Part shown: piece by piece, positions 1-12,468 of the stretch
Position numbering within the stretch: position 1 is the stretch's first letter
Layout: the number at the start of each line of letters is the position of its first letter
NCBI GenBank assembly: GCA_963513935.1
Contig: OY740769.1
Location: 68,530,984-68,594,983 of the forward strand
Reading direction: 5' to 3'
DNA from: Aphrophora alni
Lineage: Eukaryota; Arthropoda; Insecta; Hemiptera; Aphrophoridae
DNA: 64,000 nt
Position numbers and translations under genes: made by a program
Notes under the pieces: model-generated
The model's database searches: none
The model's input: the letters and a program-made list of their open reading frames with translations, nothing else
Told to the model about the DNA's origin: nothing

Positions 1-2849
1 CAGTACATCTAAGTTATATGAATTTATTTAGCAATATATTTAAAAAAAATAGCTTTATATATATAAATGTGGTTTTATACCTTACTTACTGAAAACTTAA
101 CTTGTCCATTCTCATTTCACTTTGAATACACGGAAAGCTCGAAACTGTTCTAATCCAAAACTAGGAGATAGCTCTAAGAAACTGAATCCAACGACAGTTA
201 TTTTAAAATGATTTTAATATTTTTTTAAGTTTAAGTACTAACACTCCATAACATTATTATTTAATTTAATATTTAAAACAAACTTTTAACTATTTGGAAT
301 AAAATTAAATATATTGGCTTCATTGTACTGAAATTTAACCATATTGTTGGTCAAGATATTGTTTTCTTCTTCTTTCTGTAAAATTTTAGGGTTAGGAACT
401 CATTTGTTCCTTTCGTTATTAACTCTTGTATTCATACAATAGGACAAAGTTAATGACATGAAAGTATTTCATTATACCAACTTTCTTCCGTAAAAGGGTC
501 TCATCATATCGGTTCTAATGTTATATTATGTAAACTCGTGTAACACATGTTTTTTCCCTTTTATAACAGTTTTAGTTTAACATTTTTACACACAGCAGAG
601 ATTGACTACTTTGTGATTCACTCTTGGTATTTATGATCTCTGTCGGTATTACTATAATATTTAATTACAGTTAATACGACTGAATGGTGGTGTATAGTGG
701 AGAATCTAGAATTGTTTGGACTTTAGCAATATGTTCTTCCGATTTGAGTATTGTGAGTTTGATAGAGTTTTTCTACTTACCCTCGCTATGTTGTTTCAAG
801 TGATACCTACCGGTATTTGACTTTATGCAATATACGAACGTATATTTTCAGAATATCTTTGTAAAAACATTATTTTAAAACTGGTTACCAGAAAACTCAT
901 TAGGTAGCAAAGGATGTGCATTTGTTTACTTAAATACAACATTATTTCTATTCACAATTTTTACAATTTTATTATTTTAGAAAAATATACACAAAATAGT
1001 GACCTCATAGTTGCATCCCCACTTTATATAACGCATTCAGAAAATTTTCACAACAATATCAAAAACATACCTACATAATCCCACTCACTTAAATATGTTA
1101 CAAAAAAAATCATCTATTATCACAATTATATATGTGATTTTTTTTAATGGATCAATAAGAGATCTATTAAATATCAACAGTTATCTGAAAACCAACCATA
1201 TCTTGTACTTACTTGGAATTATAAAACAACAAGTGCATCAATTACCTTAAAAAAATATTTAAATCGGAAATAAACATTATCAAAATCACAACACATGTAT
1301 AAATTGATACAAATCTTAAATTTTCGATAAACACAGTAACGAAATAAACTTATTTAGAAACACACCTACTGAGATATAATAATAGATCAGTTGAAATACA
1401 AACCAGTTCAATATATAATACTTATTATGAAAAAGGTCTATAAAAAAAATCGTACACCATATTTTTCTATACTTAAATCGACCTATTAAAAACCATCAAT
1501 GAAAATATAGATCCCTATTTATGTACAAATTGTAGTTCAATGATGTTAACATGGAATATAATAACCGAACGGGCAAGTTATTTAAAATTGATTATAAAGG
1601 AAAAATACCACTCAGATATTGTGAAAACACCACATTTACATTACTTATGAATACACCATTTTAGCAGCATGAAGAATAATATGAATATACAACGAAAGAT
1701 AACCTAGTTTGCCTTAGGAATATATTCAAAACATAAAAGGAACCTTAACAATCTCACTAAATTTAAATTTAAACTTCTTCTCTAACCGTACCTGTGACAC
1801 AATTACTGAATTAAATAAGTCAATCAGAAAAGAGGAACTCACCCTTCTTAAAGTTGTAACATAATAAAACACAGTGTAAGTCATCAAATAACCTCAGAGC
1901 AAAGAAACAGACACAGAAAGAGTAGATGTGTCGTTTTAACCACTAAAACTTTGACGTGAAAAAGTGATAAAATACTGGTGGTAGGTAATATATGTTTGAA
2001 TCTTTGGAAAATAAATGTTTTAGTGTTTTAAATTTATGATTAATATATGATGTCATGTGTTGTTTTATAGGGTGAAACAAGTGATTGGTGAAATAGCTAT
2101 TACCTAAAAGCAAAAGGACATCGACATAAATAAAAACAAATAATAGTTTATTTTTAAGTACAAATAAAGTAAGTGACATACATTTGTGTTGAAATTGACA
2201 CATCTTTATAAACCGTATGTTATGAGTTCTGACTGCCATAACCGAAACTTACGTAACTGAGCGATAAATTAGTACTTGTTTATATGAGAAATATTGAAGG
2301 TTGTTATGAAAGAAGAGAGTAGAAGTAACTTGTTAGACCAAAATATACACCTCACAATGATTAAAATTTAGGAAAGGTTTTATGAACACTATTTCATAAT
2401 ACTATTTTTACTATTGTGTTTCTTCTTAAGACTACAGCAATACATTATCTTATACAATCCAAACCCGATGCTGATTTAGTGAGTGATAAAAAACTTTGGT
2501 AATATTCAATTGTTAATACTGAGTAATAAAAACGGAAGTTGTAACTTCACCCTGCTTTCCAACAGCCAACAATATTTAAAATTATCTAATATCTTCGCAC
2601 TTTCAAAATTCAAAGTAAAAGTGCCACCCTACGTTTTTTCACTTTTTCTTCTATTTTTAGACGATTTTAAATTGAATTTATGGTTGCGACTATAATGCAA
2701 CGTCCCACACAAGTTTTTAATTATGGTTAAATAAAGATGAAATGGATTGAGATTGATGTGATTCAGTTCCACAGCAGAAACTCTAACAATATTATTCTGA
2801 TCTGAACTATTTTTTATTTACTTTTTTTTGACAATATTTGATTTAAATT
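1..2849. other. AT-rich DNA, no gene recognised
   Basis: Both strands contain only short open frames of AT-rich, low-complexity composition with no recognisable domain. I see no RNA gene or mobile-element terminus. It may be intergenic or intronic. Confidence 0.6.
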
Positions 2850-3049
2850 NNNNNNNNNNNNNNNNNNNNNNNNNNNNNNNNNNNNNNNNNNNNNNNNNNN
2901 NNNNNNNNNNNNNNNNNNNNNNNNNNNNNNNNNNNNNNNNNNNNNNNNNNNNNNNNNNNNNNNNNNNNNNNNNNNNNNNNNNNNNNNNNNNNNNNNNNNN
3001 NNNNNNNNNNNNNNNNNNNNNNNNNNNNNNNNNNNNNNNNNNNNNNNNN
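2850..3049. other. Assembly gap (200 N)
   Basis: An uninterrupted run of exactly 200 N. A round length usually marks a scaffold join of unknown true size, so the flanking sequences need not be 200 bp apart. Open frames that run through it are artefacts. Confidence 0.99.
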
Positions 3050-4212
3050 AAGACTATAAAAAAATAAGGAAGTGGTATTCTTATTGTAGAGGTGTTCAGT
3101 TTACATATTGATCTACACTCTTCTAATGACCTATTATTATGAACTATAATTCTCATCGTAATCGTAAAACATCATAATCTAAATTTATTCTAAATTCTGG
3201 ACAAGCAGGGTGATTATCACCAGATCAATTATCATGGTTGATGAAATTAATGTTAAGCTTACGGTGAAGTGCAATTTTCTCTCCATGTAATACTTAGGAA
3301 ACAACAGTTTATATAAAACAATACAATTTATCCAGGGTGTTCTACCCGACCGATTTGTTGAATTAATTCCGTTAAGAAAGGTAAATTAAATGGATAACTT
3401 TCGGAATCACATAAAATTTACCTTTACCTTTAACATGGGCCAATCATGATATTATCTTCATCGATTTACTCCACACGCAAATAATAAAGGCTGATAAGGC
3501 CGACCCACTACATCAATTCCTATTCTAAAATGTCAGATTTTGAAACTTTTTCATACTAAAAAACAACCCAACTTGTTCAAACTCAAGCATTAAAACAAAT
3601 CGTTACAAGGTGTCACTTTTATTTAGCTCGAGATAATATTGTTGGAACTGATTCGTATTTACGGAATAAAAATATACACAGAGTTATGTAGGTGATAAGA
3701 AGTATGTCTATAACAGTTAAGAGAGTTAACCCTGGCTTTATCTGTTTGATAATTCTACTATAAAAGATGAACAGTTTATTATCATTTTGAGCACAATAAC
3801 TATACAAATGTGAAAGTGATGTACGTTTTCATTTAGTGTTGAAATAGCTTGCATAATGATTGATGTAGCCCCAGATTTAGTTACCGGCTTTACGAAAATA
3901 TTTGATTCATCAGAATATTTCAATTTGGGAAGTACATTGAAAACATGTTGGTGGCATTACCTCTGCCTGGCTCAGGTTGCCAGCTGTGGTGCCACATGCG
4001 CCCTTTTAATCTCTCTCTCTCTCTCTACGGTTTCACAATCAATTACTCGAATTAGAATTTACCTGGTGTTGAATTTTTTTCTGTTACTCTAGCAGCAAAA
4101 CACACCTAGAAGGTACCAATTCTGTAAACTAGTCCCTGAGACGTTTTATTTATTAAATCTTTGATATTAAATTATAAATTTTTATGCTAATTTAAATAAC
4201 CTAATGGCAAAA
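3050..4212. other. AT-rich DNA, no gene recognised
   Basis: Only short frames without recognisable motifs. A short (CT)n run lies near 4010-4026, next to a locally GC-richer stretch (about 3945-4005) that I could not assign. Confidence 0.5.
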
Positions 4213-5735
4213 AAGGAACTTTGTAACGCAAAGTAAAAATACATTTAAAACAAGTAAATATTTTATATTGTAAGAGATACAACATGGTTAATATTACATA
4301 ATTAGTTGTTCACAAATAAAATTGGATAAAAGAACATAATATTATATTTACAACCTATCTGATTTAAATAACAGCAGATGTGTATATTAAATGTCTAGTA
4401 AAATATATAAACACCAAAGACATTGTTAGTATAGATCAGCCATCACATTTTAACCATTATCATATTTAATTAATTTTTTGGTTTATTAGGAGCGTAGTCA
4501 TTAGATATGAAAAGCGGCAGACAAATAATTTAAGTTGTGTCGTTCTATAAAACGAAAAAATACATAAAATATATTAAAATGTATAAATATATTTTATTCA
4601 AGAGGTAAAACAATTATGATATTACAAAATTAGTTTTTCACAAATAAAATTAGTTATCTAATAGAAAACAGTATCGTTACAACTTTGTAATGTTTGGTAT
4701 GAGAAAACATGAAACAAACTACACAAACTCTTACAAAAATAACATGACAATCAAATTTAAATAACGTTTTGGTATATTTACAATTTAGTTATTAGATTTA
4801 AATAACAGCGATGTATAAATTACTATTTAAATGTCTTATAAAATAAATATAAACATCAAACACATTGCAAGAACAGCCATGAATTTTAACTATTATCACA
4901 TTTAAATGAAATTTATGTATATTAACAGCCTAGTCGTTATATAGGGTATCCCGCGACCATTTGATAAAACTTTACCAGGTTATTCAGTAGGTAAAAACTG
5001 ACAAAAAATGTAATATAACATGAAGATATAGATCTTTTAGTTTTCCTTCTGTCGGTCTGTATGTGATTTTAACTAAAAAATTAATATTTTTAAAACAGTT
5101 TGACTAAATCAGCCATATTTTGCTTGAGTATACACCTTGATACGTCCTTTCTTAAGAATAAATTTCAAGGCATAACTTTGTTCCATTTAAAAATGGCGGC
5201 CATTTTAAGAAAGGACTTATCAACTTCTATACTCAAGCAAGATATGGTTGAGTTTGGTCAAGCCGTTTAAAAAATATAATTTATTATTAACTTAAAATCA
5301 CATACAGACCAAGAGACGGAAAATGAAAAGAGATAGGACACATGTTATATTACATGTTTTGCTAGTTTTTACCTGCTGAACAACCTGGTCATTTTTTTTC
5401 AAATGGTAGCGGGACATTCTGTATATGACAAGCAGCAGATTTATGTTTAAGGTTCATTGTTCTTAAACAAGAAAACTTTACATAGAATAACATACAAAAT
5501 TCTATTGCAATAGATAAAATATATTACATAATTAGTTGCTTACAAATAAAACAAATTATATAACAGAAGAACATAATGGAATATTTACAAGTTATTAGAT
5601 TCAAATAGTTTCTCAGCATATGTATAAATTAAATATGCATTATTAAATAAATATATCAAACACATTGCAAGAACATCAATGTCAATTTAACTATTATTAC
5701 ATTTAAATGAAACTTTGGTTTAATAAGATTATATG
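4213..5735. repeat. Three diverged tandem copies of a ~320-390 bp repeat
   Basis: The same ordered phrases recur three times, at about 4213-4530, 4550-4940 and 5470-5735: a stretch containing ATTACATAATTAGTTG and CACAAATAAAA, then TTTAAATAACAGC, then ATAAACATCAAACACATTGCAAG, then TTTTAACTATTATCA. Copies differ by many substitutions and indels, so the duplications are old. The tail of the second copy is split by the foldback element at 4942-5421 and continues after it at about 5426. Confidence 0.7.
4942..5421. mobile_element. 480-bp foldback (MITE-like) element with ~210-bp inverted arms
   Basis: The left arm (4942-5155) and right arm (5204-5421) are imperfect reverse complements along their whole length, with a ~48-bp centre. 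The outer ends read TAGGGTATCCCGC on the left and, reverse-complemented, CAGAATGTCCCGC on the right. Both sides are flanked by TATA (4938-4941 and 5422-5425), consistent with a TA/TATA target duplication. Removing the element and one TATA restores continuity with the paralogous repeat near 4490-4525, so the empty site can be read locally. It has no coding capacity and would depend on a transposase elsewhere. Confidence 0.8.
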
Positions 5736-6691
5736 GAAATTCTGCTAATGGAAATTCTGTCAGGTTTTGAGCACCTTTAACTTTTTTGAAGTTATGCTCT
5801 ATTAATTTATATTCTCCTTCTTTTGTTGATTATATTAAGTTAAATATGTGTTAAGAAGTTGTACTTATGTTATCTTTACAGATAAAAATTCATCTAATTT
5901 CTGCCTACAGAAACAACTTACCTTCTTTTATCTTCCCTCTCCCACACATGACACTACAACCAGTAACCCTTTTTTTTCTGTTCTCTGACCTTTTGAATGT
6001 CAGCTATTACTGTGCTATATTAATCTGATCCCGTAGCTATGTCAACTATTAACTTTATCAACTCGTACAATACTTATTCATATTTTTCATTAGGACATGG
6101 ATATTTCCAATTAAAAGACAGTTTATTTTCAACAAACGTTTATTATTTGCTAATAAATTATGGACTTAACAATTTTTTTTTTGTAAAGACATTTCACTTG
6201 TTAGGAAAAAATATGTATTATTTATATAATTTAAAAAAAGGATTAAAGTACTGTTAATAACACATAACAATTATCATTGGAAAATTTTCTTTGATTGAAA
6301 GTTTTTAAACAACTTCGTCTTTTTACTATATATGAAAAATGTTAACAGTTCAGATATAGTTTGTTAGTTTGGGTAAAATATTAAACAAATTTTATGGTTG
6401 GAATCATTACACATTCTCGACACTGTATACAGTTTCAGAAGCCTATAATTCAAATAAACGTCGACTATAATATGAATCAGTCAATGGTATGATTTTACCA
6501 AACTATATGCTATAGTTCTAAACGATTAAAATATATTCTATTAGAATAAGACTGAATAAGACTACATTTTAAACATACCTACATGCAAAACCTTAATACA
6601 ATTTAAATACAGTGAATTCAATACTGTACGTATACATTTAACACATTTGTAGAATATAGATTCATTTTTAAATATAAGTTCGTGACGTGTT
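5736..6691. other. AT-rich DNA, no gene recognised
   Basis: No supported gene. The plus-strand frame at 6039-6257 is rich in Tyr, Phe, Asn and Leu, as expected of chance translation of AT-rich sequence. Confidence 0.5.
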
Positions 6692-7134
6692 TTACAGAGA
6701 AGAAATATTTATTTTAGAAAATAAGCCATCACAAGAAGTGCATGTTACGTGCGATATGGCAGTTATTTCACTTGATTTTTTAACGGGTATTACTGTGCCA
6801 TCTATTACTTTATCCATTGCCATTTTATTATATTGACTATTAGATTTGTTTATGATGGTTTGTATTATTTGTTTTTTAATTTTAGAATTTTCTGCCTCAA
6901 TATACTGCTGGACTTCTACCACAGTCTTATGTTTTACAGCCATATGCCTGCCTATTTTTGATTGCATTTCACAACAATAATACATACACCAATTTTTCTT
7001 ATTACTTTTTTTTTTCTTGGAGGATCCTCGGCATCTAAGGGTTCTTGTCTCTGAAAAACAACATAACTTATCAAAGGTGTACTTACACCTCTATTCATTT
7101 CTAGAAATAAAAATGTCTCACTTTTACGTGGCAT
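6692..7134 (-). pseudogene. Decayed zinc-finger ORF, resembling proteins found beside tyrosine-recombinase elements
   Basis: Two overlapping minus-strand frames (7134-6952 and 6985-6692) look like one protein broken by a frameshift near 6985. The first begins MPRKSETF and is basic near its end. The second carries a C-x-x-C...RH...KH arrangement (residues CCEMQSKIGRHMAVKH), then a helical stretch rich in Lys/Glu/Ile, a GTVIPVKK segment and a second CTSC pair. From memory, a protein with a CxxC...RHxxxxH finger, a GELIPV-like segment and a second Cys pair occurs widely in invertebrate genomes beside tyrosine-recombinase elements (Crypton or DIRS-like). I infer a fragment of such an element. No recombinase domain is visible nearby, and the assignment rests only on motif spacing. 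Confidence 0.4.
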
Positions 7135-9740
7135 AATATGACTTTATAATTTGAGTGACCCTCAAAATAAGGTAAACAATAAATAAACGTTTGTCCTTCA
7201 TATTCCAGACCTAATAATAGTATTTTTTTAATTAATTAAAAACATTATTAAATATTTAAAATATAGTTGTATAGTTCCTGAATACAAATGTAGTCAAATT
7301 TGCGACCGGGCAAATATTAATATTGTGTCCAACTGTAAAATAAACAGTGAATTGGTGCAGGTAGAAAAAACACACCATGTGACAACGTTGCATTCTCCCT
7401 CCTTACTGAGCGTAAGTGAGTCATAACTAGATATCCACAGCCTATTTCTACTTTTTCTTTAACTTTGCTACTACCTAATATTGTTTGTTCGAATTTCTAT
7501 AACTAACTATAAATGTTTATCTAGACAATCTCAAAACCAACCCCTCACTTCTCCAACCATCAAATGTCAACCGATTCTTACTTCATAGAGCACAAGATTA
7601 TTTGTTGTTAAAATTATATAATATTTGTGATGCAATTTTCCCTTTTCTGTTCAAATATATTTTCTTTTACTGCTACAGTAAAAATATAAATACCATATTG
7701 TTCGTCATTCGATAGGACTCTCCTACATGTTATATAGCATTTAATGTATATATTGTCGTACTTAATCTGTTCTATTGGACTGTACTATTGAAGTTTTGAT
7801 TGTTCTAAAGTTTGATTGAGTAATTTCAACTTATTTGTGACAAACATTTCTTTTGGATGAGTTTGATACAGTTGTCAAAGAATTCTGATGATATTTAACC
7901 GTTTTTTTTTTTAATTCAATGTTTAATACAAATTACTAAATCCAAAATAAATCGAGAAATCGGAAAAGATTTGAACCGATTTTTGGGATTTCAAAACTCT
8001 GGCGAATTGAGTAGCTCGCGTAATTTTTGTTCCGTTTTCTTCAAATTGTTTAACATATCTTAAAACGAAGTTAGATAAAATATATTTTGTTTTTGACTGT
8101 TGGTCTCTTTAACTTCGATAAATAAAGAAATTTGTCAAAAAAAATAAAATTAACTATTTTAAGGCAAAATGTTTTTACGTGTTTCACAAATTGCAGAACA
8201 GTATTTTTTGTAAAGATAAAAAGTGTAAATATTTGATTAAACAATTCCTTGTAAACATCTTAGTTTAGTTCAGTTGAAAGCAAGGTGTGTTTTTTCAGTA
8301 ACACTCCTAACAAGCTCAGTGTGTTCCAATGAAGGAAGAACTACTTCCTGACACAATTCTTGAAATGTCGATGAGTAACCTATAGGCCTACATGTGAACA
8401 AATCAAAGGTGGGAACGGAAATTGTATTTTCAACTTTCAACATTGTTCTATTTATCACGAATCTTAAAAACAACAAACGTACTTTCTTTGTAGAATCGTA
8501 ATTAATTTAGTATTATAAATAGCCTTTCCTAAATAAATTGAAATCTTTAGGCTTATTAAAAAAAATAACGAGATTTAGATTCGAACCAACTACCTAAGAT
8601 TTAGAAAAACAAAGATTAATATAGTTCCCCTATATAATAAAAATAAAGTCCTTTTTAGACTTCACTCTGGCTGTCTATCTTTCCGTTTTCAGGATAATAT
8701 TGTGAACTAGGGAAATTACCAAATTTGTGCTTTACCTAATAACTAGAGTACTGTAATTCATTTATTGCTAAAATTAAATATGAACAGCAAATGTAACGGC
8801 TTTGTAGCTTAAACTACAACTCCAGCGACAGAGTTAACGAGTGGTTGTGAACAAGTGCGCAAAATAAGACTTAAGCGCACTAGAATGGTTAATTTCTAGT
8901 ATAGATTAATTTTGTTGGGCACAAGTTTATGACTCCAACTTCTCTACAAAGTGTGCACTTGTTTCGTAAAATTTATTGTTAAATTGATATTTTGGAAATT
9001 ATCAATCTACAACTTTTGAGCTGCTCGTCTCTTAGTATTTGAACAAAAATGTGTTTGTATATTGTTCAATTGTACATATGTCAAATTACATTGGTGGATT
9101 ATAGAAATCAGTCAAATTTTGTTTTTACTAGGAAAGTTGTGGGGTAGTTTTTATTTCTTCCTCTCTGTATGTTTTTGGGGTGCTGAATCCGAATCGGAGG
9201 TTTGCTTACAAAATTTCGTTACGCAACATTGACAAAAATGCAAAAAAGGTAAAAAATCTCATTCTTGCGGGTTTTCTCTTGTAACTCGTAAACTATCAAT
9301 TATTCTTTAATAACCTCTCTAGCATATTCAAAATGAAAGAACATAAAATTTCCTACATATTTTACTATTTAGGTTCGGGCTCAAAAAACCCACTTTTACA
9401 CACCAACAAACACTCAATTTTACTATTAAAACTTTCATTTAGTGAATTCCTCCTACTTTTAAGGTGAATACATACATATAGACTGGGTTCAACTGTTATG
9501 CCATCTTCTATAAAAAAAATGCTATCTAAGTATCCTAGTACATTGGTACAAGCCTACATTTAGGCATAGCTTAATCAATCTTTCCATAAATTATGTTTTT
9601 ATAAAGAATTAATTTGTTCTTCAGTACAGAATAAGGGGTTCTAGTAAAAAAAGTTGTAATTCCAACGAAAAATCTGGAAACATTATATACCTACATGGGA
9701 CTATTGTTATATTGTATTGTGTTACATATATGATTATATA
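7135..9740. other. AT-rich DNA, no gene recognised
   Basis: No coding region or complete RNA gene found. A tRNA B-box-like word on the minus strand near 8578-8590 is followed by a T run but has no matching arms. Around 8648-8720 the sequence has the look of a dispersed repeat, but no second copy lies in this window. Confidence 0.45.
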
Positions 9741-10303
9741 CAGGATGCCGCCGAACTCTCTGGTCCCCTTTTGTGGATTTGTTACTGGGATCGAGACAAA
9801 CATATTTCGCAATATAATAATGGGTCTACGGTGCTTACTTTATCGTCTATCTGTATGTAGGTTCTATGTGTTTTTAACAAAATAATAATTGATATCTATC
9901 TAGAGAATGGTTTGACCGATTCGATTCAAACGTAACATGAAGTTATACCTAAATAAACGGTACCAGAAACTGGCACATACTTTCTCACATTTAAATTAAT
10001 AAACAGATTCACTGTCACTTCACAATTGTATTAAAGTAGGAGAAGGAACACATTAAAGTAGGAGAGTTTCTAATAATAAAATTATTATTATTATTATTAC
10101 CTAAACGAGAATTTTTAGAAAGATGCCGATTTTCGCATATGGTAGGGTACATTAAGGGCTAAAAATAAGCAAAATTTTATCAAAATCGTTAGAGCCGTTT
10201 TTTTTTATAAAAAAATAATAACTGATTTTTTGGGAGTTTTTTTGCCATAAAGGGGGTTATTTTTCAAAATTTGTCAAAACCCTTTTTCGTGCGTCTGTAC
10301 AGG

Positions 10304-10588
10304 CCTAATTGACATGTATGGTGTAATTTTTTTTTAAATCGATCGAATAGTTTTCTCTCTAGCTTTGTCTACATACAGACATACAGACAGACATACAGAC
10401 AGACATACAGACAGACATACAGACAGACAGACATACATACAGACAGACATTTTGTAAAAACCACTTTTTTGGACTCAGCGGGTCCCAAAACGGATATATC
10501 CACAAAAATCTCAACATCGATTTTTTTTGCGATCACTATATTATTATACTTTCTCTATACTATAGTAGGTTAGTGAGAAAGTAAAATG
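10304..10588 (+). repeat. Dispersed repeat, copy 1
   Basis: It matches 17859-18080 in the same orientation. Both copies start CCTAATTGACATG, contain AATCGATCGAATA, a CAGACATA-type array, AAAACCACTTTTTTGGACTC and CCCAAAACGGATATATC, and end with an inverted pair built on TACTTTCTC...GAAAGTA. There is no coding capacity. This copy lies inside the 2-kb TIR element. Confidence 0.8.
10370..10449. repeat. CAGACATA/CAGA minisatellite
   Basis: Roughly 80 bp of tandem CATACAGA and CAGA units inside the dispersed repeat. The copy at 17859-18080 carries a much shorter version, so unit number varies between copies. Confidence 0.85.
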
Positions 10589-10593
10589 ATCTA

Positions 10594-11520
10594 CTTTAGG
10601 TAAAATAAAGGATTATATCCAATCTTGCATTTCGTAATGGCGACTGTTTGGAAATTTCTAACCTAATATACCCAAAAACAGTACATTTTAACAAAAAAAA
10701 AATCAAGACAACTTTTGTAGCACTTTTAATTCCCTATCGGATGTTATAACTTCAAAACAATCGGATGAAGGATAACAGTTAAGTTAAAGATAATAACAGC
10801 GTACGTAATCACAATATTGGGATGTTTTGCATAGTTTTAATAAGATTTTTAAGTATATGCAGGATGTTTTGTAATTACTCTGCAATATTCTAGGATATTA
10901 TTCAGCACATAAGAATGAGAAAAAAAATCAATTAGACATGGGTCCGGACAAGCTTTGTTTCCCCATAGCCACCAATTTGTTTTTTCACTAAATAATTTTT
11001 AACTAGAAAATTATATGACTGATTGAGCTCAAACTTTGCACAAAGTGTAATCTAACAATGATCTATTTAATCAAGATAACCAATTATATACAATAAGGTG
11101 TTTGAAAATTTCAAACCTAAATTGCCCAAAAACCGTAGGCCTACATTTTAACAAAAAAATTTCAAGAAATTATTTTTGTAGCCCTTTTCATTTCGTATCG
11201 GATGGTGTAACCGCCAAAACAATCGGATGAAGGATAATAGTTAAGTTATGTGTAATAATCGGTTTGTTCAACCCGGCATCTTATACCAACACAGTAAACA
11301 CAACAATATATTGTGTGTACATATTATGCTGTTATAATCCTTAACTTAACTATTATCCTTCATCCAATTGTTTTGATTATTACACTTTCCGATAGGAAAT
11401 TGAAAAGGGCAACAACAAAGATGTATTGAAATTTTTTGACAAAATAAAAGGTTTTTTAGTTTGTTAGGTATGACATTTTTAACAGTCGCCATTTTTAAAC
11501 GCATGATTGGATATAATCGT
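10594..11520. repeat. Three internal repeat units, two direct and one inverted
   Basis: Units at about 10594-10800 (+), 11090-11260 (+) and 11338-11520 (-) share a segment with ATCGGATG, AAAACAATCGGATGAAGG and ATAGTTAAGTTA. The last two face each other across a ~75-bp spacer and could form a large hairpin. All lie inside the 2-kb TIR element. Confidence 0.65.
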
Positions 11521-11733
11521 TGATTTCGTTTATAATAGATCATTATTAGGTATAACTTCAAGTCTAGTTTGAACTGAATTGGTGAAAACGTTCTACAGAT
11601 ATGAATTATTTTGTGAAAAAACATACAGACAGACCGGAAGCACCGTTGACCTATGTTTATAATGTGAAATATGTTTGTCTCGATTCCAGGAACAAATCCA
11701 CAAAAGGGGACCAGAGATTTCGAGGGCATCCTG

Positions 11734-12164
11734 TATATTTGCAATTTATAATATAGCAGTTGTATGTATTAATACTATTTACCTAAAGCACAAATAACAA
11801 GATAGGTTAATAAGGTCGGTTCCACTAAAGGGCCTAGGGAAAATTTGTATTACCTGTTTCCCTAAACGTGACGATCCTAAGGTGGCCATTAGCAAACTTT
11901 TTTTTTACATGTAGTAAGGGCGTGTAATTTCGGGAGTGTTTGTGAAAAAAACATATTTACTTATATTTATAGGTATGTCATTAACGCGTGCTTTTAACAG
12001 AACCAATTACTGAAAACCCGATGGTCCTTTATGGCCGTTCGGGTTCAAAACCTTTCTATAAGTTAGGTGGTTTATGATATTTGTTTAGTGTGAGGATTTC
12101 CCAGTGTATTTTGCCGAATATCTCAATTTCTTGTCTTTCAATGCCCAGACAATAAATGCCCTAA
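11734..12164. other. Unassigned DNA between the TIR element and the satellite
   Basis: No ORF or RNA gene found. It is somewhat less AT-rich than its surroundings. Confidence 0.4.
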
Positions 12165-12468
12165 GGCTGGGAAAAGTACTATGACATGTGTTTTGTTGTT
12201 AAACACTACCAAAAGTAACTGTTTAGGCTGCTGAATTAATTTAAGACACTTTTCTTCTTAATCGCATAACTACAATTAGGACTGTACAGTATAACATACA
12301 TTTTAGGGCTGGGAAAAGTACTATGACATGTGTTTTGTTGTTAAACACTACCAAAAGTAACCGTCTAGGCTGCTGAATTAATTTAAGACACTTTTCTGCT
12401 TAATCGCATAACTACAATTAGGACTGTACAGTATAACATACATTTTAGGGCTGGGAAAAGTACTATGA
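12165..12468. repeat. 142-bp-period satellite, left part
   Basis: Units start with GGCTGGGAAAAGTACTATGA at 12165, 12307 and 12449, giving an exact 142-bp period with very few differences between units. The third unit is cut after 20 bp by the LINE. The array resumes on the far side of the LINE at 17614. Confidence 0.95.

Larger units (their letters stand above)
9741..11733. mobile_element. ~2.0-kb non-coding element with ~200-bp terminal inverted repeats
   Basis: The left end starts CAGGATGCCGCCGAACTCTC. The right end, reverse-complemented, starts CAGGATGCCCTCGAAATCTC. The two arms (about 9741-9958 and 11530-11733) then stay alignable for ~200 bp at roughly three-quarters identity. Both sides are flanked by TATA (9737-9740 and 11734-11737), consistent with a target duplication. 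The interior holds a dispersed repeat with a CAGACATA array and three related internal units, but no transposase. It is a non-autonomous DNA element. Its CAG-ATG-CC terminus resembles that of the 480-bp foldback element at 4942-5421, which suggests a common transposase type. Confidence 0.75.

Noticed and set aside
2818..3156. Open frames on both strands near 2818-3156
   Set aside because: They run through the 200-N gap and contain mostly undefined residues.
3738..4092. Overlapping frames on both strands near 3738-4092
   Set aside because: No recognisable domain, the two strands overlap each other, and the plus frame runs through a (CT)n run.
8560..8640. tRNA-like B box on the minus strand followed by a T run
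   Set aside because: The bases around the TTCGAAT loop do not pair as a T stem, and no acceptor or D arm is found. At best a decayed tRNA-derived repeat.
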